From the NCBI GenBank assembly GCA_051646185.1, contig JBOFCS010000191.1, positions 1 through 13,113 on the forward strand: a DNA stretch of 13,113 nucleotides, given 5' to 3'. Below the pieces are notes generated by a model that made no database searches, was not told where the DNA came from, and worked only from the letters and a program-made list of their open reading frames with translations. This document shows positions 7,495-12,916 of this stretch, one piece after another. Positions within the stretch are counted from its first letter, which is position 1, and each line of letters begins with the position of its first letter. The position numbers and the translations under genes are program-made. The DNA comes from JBOFCS01 sp051646185 (lineage in GTDB: Bacteria; Actinomycetota; Actinomycetes; Mycobacteriales; Mycobacteriaceae).

Positions 7495-8935
7495 CACCGG
7501 CTAACGAAGACATCACATGCTTGATGCGTGTGTAATCCTCCACCCCGTAGGCCGATAAATCCTTCCCGTATCCCGAATACTTAAATCCGCCATGCGGCAT
7601 CTCCGCAACCAATGGAATATGGCAGTTAATCCATACACAGCCAAAATCTAAATCAATGGAAAACCTTTGGGCACGAGCATGATTGTTAGTCCATACACTT
7701 GATGCTAAGGCAAATTTAACATCATTAGCCAAAGCGATTGCTTCCTGCTCACTGGAAAATGATTGCACGGTGATTACTGGGCCAAAAATTTCCTCCTGAA
7801 CTACGTGGTCCTGCTGTTTAACACCGGTGATAACTGTTGGTGCAAAATAATATCCACTGTCACCCACTCGATGCCCCCCAGCAACAACTGTGGCATGATC
7901 AGGCAATGTTGCAATAACCTCACTTACTTTATTGAAGTGATTGATGTTATTTAGTGGACCGTAAAAGGCATCAGGATCATCCGGCAAACCCGGTTTCAGC
8001 TGTCCAGCCTTACTGACGAGCTCAGTAACCAACTGATCATGTATCGATTCATGCACTAGCACCCTAGTAACAGCTGTACAGTCTTGTCCGGCATTAAAAT
8101 ATGCCGCTTCAGAAAGTGCCGCAGCAGTTTTCGATATATCAACATCATCAAAAATCACGGCCGGGGCCTTACCTCCAAGCTCTAAATGTGCCCGTTTAAG
8201 CTGTTGCGCTGCCGATGCTGCAACAGCCACACCAGCCCGAACTGAGCCCGTGATCGAGACCATAGCAATATCTGGATGTTGCACCAGTGTGGCACCGGTT
8301 TCTGCGTCACCTAAGACCACATTGAATACCCCATCAGGAAAGATGCCCTGGCTTAATTCGGCAAGAATTAACGTACTTTCCGGCGTGGTATCACTAGGTT
8401 TGAGAACAACAGTATTGCCTGCGGCTATAGCCGGGCAAATTTTCCAAATCGCCATCATAAATGGGTAATTCCATGGCGTTACCTGCCCAACAATACCCAC
8501 CGGTTCTCGACGAAGCGAAGAAGTGAAACCTTCCATGTATTCACCGGCAGATTTTCCTTCTAAAAGCCTTGCCGCACCTGCAAAAAATCTCACTTGATCA
8601 GCTGAGACGCTTACCTCTTCACTAGCTATCATCGCCTTGAGCTGTCCGGTATTTCGACTTTGCGCCTCAACAATCCGATCGCTATGAACTTCAATCGCAT
8701 CAGCTAATCGCAGCAGCGCTTGCGCTCGTGTCGAAGGCGTAGTTCTACGCCAGGACAAAAAGGCGGTCTTAGCGGCAGAAACTGCGGCGTCAATATCTGC
8801 TCCTTCAGAAACCGGCGATACCGCTACTACGCTCTCGTCCACAGGGCTAATGACATCAAGTGTTCTCACGCCTTGTGCTTGTACAAAAGTGCCGTTGATA
8901 AAATTCGGAAGTGGGCTGACAAGCGAAGCAGGCAT
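7481..8935 (-). CDS. patD: Gamma-aminobutyraldehyde dehydrogenase (4-aminobutanal to GABA)
   Basis: This NAD+-dependent aldehyde dehydrogenase should oxidise 4-aminobutanal (1-pyrroline) to 4-aminobutyrate, feeding GabT. The 484-residue protein has the catalytic Asn156 (VTPWNYP), Glu252 (LELGGKAP) and Cys286 (NAGQDCTAV). It also has stretches shared with E. coli PatD (YdcW), as I recall that sequence: RFFAGAAR, AGEYMEGFTS, and near the C-terminus EMPHGG, SGYGKD and EDYT. These separate it from succinate-semialdehyde dehydrogenases. A longer frame exists from 9016, but I chose the ATG at 8935. It starts the family-like MPASLVSPLPNFINGTF, has AGAGGA six bases upstream, and the extra 27 residues would run through the control region. 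It is the first gene of the operon. No putrescine oxidase or aminotransferase is encoded here, so the aldehyde must come from an enzyme encoded elsewhere. Confidence 0.9.
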   Translation of the reverse strand: MPASLVSPLPNFINGTFVQAQGVRTLDVISPVDESVVAVSPVSEGADIDAAVSAAKTAFLSWRRTTPSTRAQALLRLADAIEVHSDRIVEAQSRNTGQLKAMIASEEVSVSADQVRFFAGAARLLEGKSAGEYMEGFTSSLRREPVGIVGQVTPWNYPFMMAIWKICPAIAAGNTVVLKPSDTTPESTLILAELSQGIFPDGVFNVVLGDAETGATLVQHPDIAMVSITGSVRAGVAVAASAAQQLKRAHLELGGKAPAVIFDDVDISKTAAALSEAAYFNAGQDCTAVTRVLVHESIHDQLVTELVSKAGQLKPGLPDDPDAFYGPLNNINHFNKVSEVIATLPDHATVVAGGHRVGDSGYYFAPTVITGVKQQDHVVQEEIFGPVITVQSFSSEQEAIALANDVKFALASSVWTNNHARAQRFSIDLDFGCVWINCHIPLVAEMPHGGFKYSGYGKDLSAYGVEDYTRIKHVMSSLAGDGIA

Positions 8936-8940
8936 CTGCA

Positions 8941-8947
8941 ATCCTCT
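8941..8947 (-). promoter_or_regulatory. Ribosome binding site fixing the aminobutyraldehyde dehydrogenase start
   Basis: On the minus strand this reads AGAGGAT, with the AGAGGA core six bases before the ATG at 8935. It is the strongest Shine-Dalgarno in the region and argues against the upstream in-frame ATG at 9016. Confidence 0.7.
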
Positions 8948-8950
8948 CAA

Positions 8951-9007
8951 GGTGGGGAAACATTCGGTATAGCCGAGCCGTATGAACAGAATGTCCTTCT
9001 CCCCACC
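8951..9007. repeat. Nested inverted repeat in the operon leader
   Basis: An outer arm GGTGGGGA (8951-8958) is exactly complementary to TCCCCACC (9000-9007). Inside it, ACATTC (8960-8965) is exactly complementary to GAATGT (8989-8994). The two pairs form a 14-bp interrupted stem with an asymmetric bulge and a 23-base loop. The hairpin foot is about 15 bases from the dehydrogenase start, ending just before the ribosome binding site. It could be a leader RNA structure or composite operator DNA. Confidence 0.55.
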
Positions 9008-9018
9008 ATTGCGCATCT

Positions 9019-9029
9019 GACATTTTGTC
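9019..9029. promoter_or_regulatory. Operator-like palindrome 1 (GACA-TTT-TGTC)
   Basis: This is a perfect 4+3+4 palindrome. With one flanking base on each side it reads TGACA-N3-TGTCT, the same as palindrome 2 read on the other strand. It is the probable binding site of the adjacent PucR-type regulator, by position only. Confidence 0.5.
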
Positions 9030-9050
9030 TATTCTTTATCGCTCAAACCA

Positions 9051-9061
9051 GACATATTGTC
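9051..9061. promoter_or_regulatory. Operator-like palindrome 2 (GACA-TAT-TGTC)
   Basis: This is a perfect 4+3+4 palindrome whose symmetry extends to CC and GG at 9048-9049 and 9063-9064. Its centre lies 32 bp from that of palindrome 1, close to three helical turns. It ends 15 bases before the regulator's ATG and just upstream of the putative TAAGAT -10, a position suited to autoregulation. Confidence 0.5.
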
Positions 9062-9076
9062 AGGTAAGATTGACTG

Positions 9077-10588
9077 ATGAGTGTGACTCTTCGATGGCTC
9101 CTCAGGCAAAAAGATCTCAAACTGATTAATCATGCTGACAAAAGCCAACTAGATCGGAGAATTAATTTTGCCCAAACAACCGAACTTCAAGATCCTCGAC
9201 AGTGGCTATCCGGCGGAGAGTTGCTTCTTACCACCGGGCTGCGACTCCCTCTGTCCGCCTCCGGTCGTGCGGTCTATATTGAACGACTTGCGGCAGCCGG
9301 GGTATCAGCATTGGGCTTCGGCACCGGACTTTCCCACCCCCATATCCCTACTGACATGCTGAACTCCGCGCGTCAATTACATTTCCCTATTGTCGAAGTT
9401 CCCTTGGAAATTCCATTTGCCGCAGTAACACGCGCAGTCATGGCTCGATTATCTGAATTGCAGTACGAATCAACCCTAAGAGTATCCATAGCCCAACCCC
9501 GAATGACCCGAGCTGCCGCACGCGGAGGGCCAGCTGCAGTCACCAAAGAAGTTGCATTAGCGACAGGGTCCACTGCTGTACTTTTTGACGACACTCTAAA
9601 AGTTATTTCAGTCCACCCGGAAAGCCCAACAAAAAATCTTGAAAAAGAAGTGGCCGAATTAATCAAAGCTGGTGCAGAAAAATATAATTCGGGGGTTTCT
9701 GTCACTTCATCTGGGCGGGCAATATCGGTACATAAAGTTGCAGCAGGATCAGTGACTCACGGTTACCTTGCGCTTATCCGGGACACTGGGCTGAGCAATC
9801 TGGACAAAATCCTACTGGGACACGCCACCTCACTACTAGCCCTTGATTACGAAAAGCCCGAGCGATTACGCAAGGCGCAAACCGCATTAAATTCTTCTTC
9901 TCTGCGAATTGCCTTGTCTCAAAATCTTATTGATGAAGAAATTATTGGATACTTAACTCAAGCGGCAGATAGCAACCAAGAGATTCGAATACTCCAGATA
10001 ACTGGGGAACCTCTCAACTCCGCTATCGGAGTGCTTGATCATGCTTTTAAAGAACTGCATCGACCTTTCTTTATGCGAGCAAATGCACACGAGCTACTTG
10101 TACTTCTGCAGGGTAAAGATAACGTCGATACCATCGAGCAACTGATCCGGGGACTCCCCACGGCAAAGAGTCACACCTTACGCCTAGGGGTCAGCTCAGC
10201 CCACCCAGTGTCCACCTTGTCACTGGCTGTTGAACAGGCTCGCTCGGCCAGCGCTTTCTCGGCAAACGGCGCACCAGTGTTTTTTAATTCGGCAATCGGT
10301 GGAGGTCTCCTCGCTGATCCGCACACACACAAACTTTTAGAAAAAATAGCTCGTGAACGACTGCATCCACTTTTCGAACGAGACCAACAGCAGAACACCG
10401 GACTTGTTCACACGCTTCGAATTTATCTGCAAGCACACGGCAACTGGGCCGTTTCGGCCGAGGAACTCGGCGTACACCGACACAATTTGAGATCCCGAGT
10501 TGCTCGCATAAACGAGTTGTTGGACCTTGATCTCAATAATGCAGGGGTTCGCGCTGAACTTCTCCTTGCACTCATGGCTCTAACTTGA
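9077..10588 (+). CDS. PucR-family transcriptional regulator, probable regulator of the divergent GABA/aminobutyraldehyde operon
   Basis: This 503-residue cytoplasmic regulator has three recognisable parts. An N-terminal PucR (purine catabolism regulator-like) domain covers about residues 1-125, with the diagnostic ELQDPRQWLSGGELLLTTGL at 36-55. A sensor-like middle (about 155-255) is followed by a degenerate GGDEF-like region (about 285-410, including LRLGVSSAHP). The C-terminal PucR-type helix-turn-helix is at about 443-503 (TLRIYLQAHGNWAVSAEELGVHRHNLRSRVARI, with LGVHRHNLRSRV as the recognition part). Divergent placement from the catabolic operon, with palindromes between them, points to local control. 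PucR-type GABA regulators have been reported in Corynebacterium glutamicum. Whether it activates or represses, and whether its ligand is GABA, aminobutanal or putrescine, is not visible. The ATG at 9077 has only a weak AGG upstream, and a leaderless message is possible. The gene is intact. Confidence 0.9.
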   Translation: MSVTLRWLLRQKDLKLINHADKSQLDRRINFAQTTELQDPRQWLSGGELLLTTGLRLPLSASGRAVYIERLAAAGVSALGFGTGLSHPHIPTDMLNSARQLHFPIVEVPLEIPFAAVTRAVMARLSELQYESTLRVSIAQPRMTRAAARGGPAAVTKEVALATGSTAVLFDDTLKVISVHPESPTKNLEKEVAELIKAGAEKYNSGVSVTSSGRAISVHKVAAGSVTHGYLALIRDTGLSNLDKILLGHATSLLALDYEKPERLRKAQTALNSSSLRIALSQNLIDEEIIGYLTQAADSNQEIRILQITGEPLNSAIGVLDHAFKELHRPFFMRANAHELLVLLQGKDNVDTIEQLIRGLPTAKSHTLRLGVSSAHPVSTLSLAVEQARSASAFSANGAPVFFNSAIGGGLLADPHTHKLLEKIARERLHPLFERDQQQNTGLVHTLRIYLQAHGNWAVSAEELGVHRHNLRSRVARINELLDLDLNNAGVRAELLLALMALT

Positions 10589-10624
10589 CAGCACCCTATC
10601 GAGTCACAATCACCAAGCAGTTCC

Positions 10625-11248
10625 CTAGCGCGGACCAAACTGGCGATCACCAGCGTCACCTAATCCTGGAACAATAAATGCATCAGCATTTAGTTCGCGG
10701 TCAATTGTTGCTGTCACCACTCTAGTGACTAAACCGGTGGATTTCACTGCAGCTATCCCCTCTTCTGCGGCAACAGCACACACCACAGTTATCTCAGAAG
10801 CGCCACGAGAAGCCAGCATCTTAACGGTGTGCACCATCGAACCACCCGTGGCAAGCATGGGGTCAAGTACAAGAACTGACCACGCCGACAAATCTTGCGG
10901 TAAAGATTCCAGATAAACCTTCGGTAAGTGCGTAATTTCATCGCGGGCTAATCCAACAAACCCAACCCTAGAGTTGGGCAACAATGCTTGGGCCGCGTCG
11001 AGCATTCCTAAACCCGCTCTCAGCACCGGTACTAATAACTGCTGATCAGCAAGCTCCCAGCCCTGCGTTTCCGCCAGTGGGGTCTGCACGATCTGAGGGG
11101 CCACCGCCGCTGTCCGCAGGGATTCATAGATGAGCATGGTGGACAATTCATGCAGCACAGTACGAAAAGTTGCGTTACTGGTACCTCTATCGCGTAAAGT
11201 CATCAAACGAACGGCAACAAGCGGGTGGTCGACAACCATGGTTTCCAT
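10625..11248 (-). CDS. upp: Uracil phosphoribosyltransferase
   Basis: This enzyme salvages uracil by joining it to PRPP to give UMP and pyrophosphate in the cytoplasm. The 207-residue protein has the family N-terminus (VVDHPLVAVRLMTLRD), the RAGLGMLDAA segment, the PRPP-binding VLVLDPMLATGGS near 128-140, and the uracil-binding IVPGLGDAGDR close to the C-terminus. The length is normal for the family, and the protein ends shortly after GDRQFGPR. I use the ATG at 11248 because it aligns with the usual distance to the HPLV motif. Another ATG at 11239 has GGA a few bases upstream and cannot be excluded. The gene converges with the pucR-type gene across 36 bases with no visible hairpin. In mycobacteria upp follows pmmB directly, so its position here is displaced by the catabolic cluster. 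Confidence 0.95.
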   Translation of the reverse strand: METMVVDHPLVAVRLMTLRDRGTSNATFRTVLHELSTMLIYESLRTAAVAPQIVQTPLAETQGWELADQQLLVPVLRAGLGMLDAAQALLPNSRVGFVGLARDEITHLPKVYLESLPQDLSAWSVLVLDPMLATGGSMVHTVKMLASRGASEITVVCAVAAEEGIAAVKSTGLVTRVVTATIDRELNADAFIVPGLGDAGDRQFGPR

Positions 11249-11266
11249 AACAAAATAGGGTATGCG

Positions 11267-11295
11267 AAAAAATTTTAAAAAAAGTTTTAAAAAAA
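11267..11295. other. Phased A-tracts in the upp/EspC-like divergent region
   Basis: Three A-runs of 6, 7 and 7 bases begin at 11267, 11277 and 11289, separated by TTTT blocks. TTTTAAAAAAA occurs twice, at 11273-11283 and 11285-11295. Spacing of 10 and 12 bp is near the helical repeat, so the DNA is probably bent. It may act as an UP-like element or as a site for AT-binding nucleoid proteins of the Lsr2/CgpS type. Confidence 0.6.
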
Positions 11296-11319
11296 TGGAA
11301 CCAATTGGCCACTTCTAAC

Positions 11320-11340
11320 GTCTAACGTAATTAGTTAGAC
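11320..11340. promoter_or_regulatory. Perfect inverted repeat, operator-like, upstream of the EspC-like operon
   Basis: GTCTAAC (11320-11326) and GTTAGAC (11334-11340) are exact inverse complements around seven bases. An extra copy of TCTAACG sits immediately upstream (11314-11320, with the next copy at 11321-11327). A candidate promoter, TTGGCC (11305-11310) with TAATTA (11328-11333) at 17-bp spacing, would put the repeat across the -10. The regulator is unknown. Confidence 0.45.
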
Positions 11341-11366
11341 CAAAACCGACAAGAGTGGGGATGAAA

Positions 11367-11693
11367 ATGACTGGAATAGTCTCAGCACAAACAGACGGCA
11401 TCAGGGCTTTTGGTGCAACAGCAACAACTATGGGTGGCGCCCTTATCGCTACCGGAGCCACTGTTGGCGCCCTTTCCGCCGCAGTACTTACACCTGTCTT
11501 TGGATTGATCGGAGCTGATTTCCTTGCGGTCTTCGGAACCGCGCAGGCAAAGCAGTCACTGGCAATCACCACCTTGGGTGGGGTATTTGTTGCAGCGGGC
11601 GAAGCAGCCGTATCCAATGCCAATACTTACGATCAGATCGATAACAAAAACGCCGATATTCTTAACGCACATATCGCAGGGATGGGGGCCTAG
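11367..11693 (+). CDS. Small EspC-like (ESX secretion-associated) helical protein with YxxxD signature
   Basis: This is a predicted 108-residue protein, Ala/Gly-rich and helical, with no classical signal peptide. The pattern VSAQTDGIRAFGATATTMGGAL, then GLIGADFLAVF, then LGGVFVAAGEAAVSNANTYDQID resembles the ESX secretion-associated EspC family, in which two helices end in a Tyr-x3-Asp. Here Tyr88 and Asp92 form YDQID, matching the general YxxxD/E type VII export signature. Starts at 11355 (GTG), 11361 and 11367 are in frame. I take 11367 because GGGGA lies five bases upstream. The gene ends two bases before the NlpC/P60 gene, so the two proteins are probably made together and may form a pair. 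The family call is from pattern and not a search. A membrane-active or holin-like protein is the main alternative, because the centre is rather hydrophobic. Confidence 0.6.
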   Translation: MTGIVSAQTDGIRAFGATATTMGGALIATGATVGALSAAVLTPVFGLIGADFLAVFGTAQAKQSLAITTLGGVFVAAGEAAVSNANTYDQIDNKNADILNAHIAGMGA

Positions 11694-11695
11694 TT

Positions 11696-12907
11696 ATGCT
11701 GAGTATCGATGCACTAGTACGGCCGATCAATCAGCTCATTGAAACCTTTGGTACTGGCATTTCCGCTGGTCCAGGCCCGGAGTTTAATCCTCCCGAGCTA
11801 TTGGCCGGCTCAGCTCAGGCCATGACCGAAGTGTTCTCTATGGGTACCTCTGCTATTAGCGAAGTTGCCGGGATATGGTCAAGTTTAGCTGCTGAAGCAG
11901 CTATCGCTCGGACTACCGAAGCCCAAGCGGCGTCGGCAGAACTGAGTACTCGCAGCGAAGATATGGGTATTGTCGTCGCTGCCGCTATGGAAACCGTGGC
12001 TCGTGGTGTCGCCGAGCTCGAAGGTGTTGCCGCTTCGTTTATTGCAATAGCCATTGCAGCCTCGCCCACTCTTGCCACCCCTCCTGGTCAAATGGCATTA
12101 ATCGCCACTGCCCTTGAACACCTTGGACAGGCCTTGGCTATTGTCGCTAAGATCAGGGCCGAGCTCACCGTGCACACTGCCGAGATGTCTAAGCACATCC
12201 CAGACATACCACTCCCGCCAGCTCCCAATCTTGATGGGCTGAGCTCGCTGCTGAGCACACATGCAGCTTCAGCGCCGAGTGCACCAACAATTCCGCAAAA
12301 TGCTTCACTACAAAGCCTGGCCTCTGGGGCACACACCCCGAGCGCTCCTAGTGCCGCGACCCCTGGACATACCTTTACCGGGGCACCTATGGGCAGCGCA
12401 GGCGGCCGTCGCTCCAACGCAATGCGTGGCCCCAGCAATTACAGTGGCCCAAGCCAACCCGCCAGCCATGCAAAACCTCGAAACACCAGCGTTGACCCAC
12501 GCGAGTATGGGGCTGGAGTTCAGGTGTATCTACCAGATGGCAGTACTGCCATGGCACCAAACGCAGCAGCTGCCGATGCTGTACGTAACGCGCTAAGCCA
12601 ACAAGGCGTTCCCTACGTGTGGGGTGGCAATAACCCTGGAGTAGGCCTGGACTGCAGCGGTTTGACTAAGTGGGCATACGGCGAGGCCGGAATTGAACTA
12701 CCACGGTTGGCACAAGAACAGGGCATTGGGGCTCAAGTTGACCCTGGGAGCCTACTTCCTGGTGACCTCGCAGTCTGGGATGGCCACGTGGCTATGGTGA
12801 TCGGAAACGGCCAAATGATTGAAGCAGGAGATCCTATCCAGGTTGGCCCAATCCGAACCAGCAATATTGGAATGGGTTTCTACGGCTTCTACCGACCAAC
12901 CGGATAG
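11696..12907 (+). CDS. NlpC/P60 (C40) cell-wall peptidase with helical N-terminal domain
   Basis: This 403-residue protein has three parts. An Ala-rich helical N-terminal region covers about 1-165, with NPPEL at 31-35 and IWSSLAAEAA at 60-69. A low-complexity Pro/Ser/Ala linker follows at about 168-265. The C-terminal NlpC/P60 domain (about 288-403) has the expected residues: Cys320 in LDCSGLTKWAY, His364 in GHVAMVIGNG and Glu376 in MIEAG. This matches the Cys-His-Glu triad of mycobacterial RipA (Cys383, His432, Glu444), including the 12-residue His-to-Glu spacing. RipA-type enzymes cut the peptidoglycan stem peptide between D-Glu and meso-diaminopimelate. No Sec or Tat signal and no membrane segment are visible, so export would need another route; the EspC-like partner two bases upstream suggests type VII secretion. 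A peptidoglycan role is firm by domain. Export and physiological function are inferred. Confidence 0.85.
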   Translation: MLSIDALVRPINQLIETFGTGISAGPGPEFNPPELLAGSAQAMTEVFSMGTSAISEVAGIWSSLAAEAAIARTTEAQAASAELSTRSEDMGIVVAAAMETVARGVAELEGVAASFIAIAIAASPTLATPPGQMALIATALEHLGQALAIVAKIRAELTVHTAEMSKHIPDIPLPPAPNLDGLSSLLSTHAASAPSAPTIPQNASLQSLASGAHTPSAPSAATPGHTFTGAPMGSAGGRRSNAMRGPSNYSGPSQPASHAKPRNTSVDPREYGAGVQVYLPDGSTAMAPNAAAADAVRNALSQQGVPYVWGGNNPGVGLDCSGLTKWAYGEAGIELPRLAQEQGIGAQVDPGSLLPGDLAVWDGHVAMVIGNGQMIEAGDPIQVGPIRTSNIGMGFYGFYRPTG

Positions 12908-12910
12908 GAG
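12906..12910 (+). promoter_or_regulatory. Ribosome binding site of the YbaB-like gene
   Basis: AGGAG overlaps the end of the peptidase stop codon and lies six bases before the ATG at 12917. This supports a real third gene in the operon although only its first 65 codons are visible. Confidence 0.65.
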
Positions 12911-12916
12911 TCTGTC

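Larger units (their letters stand above)
8936..9076. promoter_or_regulatory. Divergent control region between the catabolic operon and the pucR-type gene
   Basis: These 141 bases separate the divergent first codons of the dehydrogenase operon (minus) and the PucR-family regulator (plus). They hold two perfect 11-bp palindromes, a weaker third copy and a nested inverted repeat, each listed separately. A possible -10 element for the regulator, TAAGAT, lies at 9065-9070, seven bases upstream of its ATG. That would give a leaderless or nearly leaderless message, which is common in Corynebacterium. No convincing -35 accompanies it. For the operon I see no clean -10/-35 pair and do not place a start site. 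Confidence 0.6.

Noticed and set aside
8936..9016. Longer version of the aminobutyraldehyde dehydrogenase starting at the ATG at 9016
   Set aside because: The extra 27 residues are not family-like and run through the inverted repeat. The ATG at 8935 has a much better ribosome binding site and fits the family's N-terminus.
10589..10624. Terminator or attachment site between the pucR-type gene and upp
   Set aside because: No inverted repeat, T-run or sequence shared with the other cluster boundary (2172-2212) is visible in these 36 bases.
11328..11346. DtxR-type iron box (TTAG-TTAG-like bases) upstream of the EspC-like gene
   Set aside because: Alignment to the 19-bp DtxR consensus needs a gap and loses most positions. 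The real symmetry is the GTCTAAC/GTTAGAC repeat.
11249..11366. Riboswitch or small RNA in the upp/EspC-like gap
   Set aside because: The sequence is dominated by A/T runs and one short inverted repeat. There is no multi-stem structure or known aptamer core.
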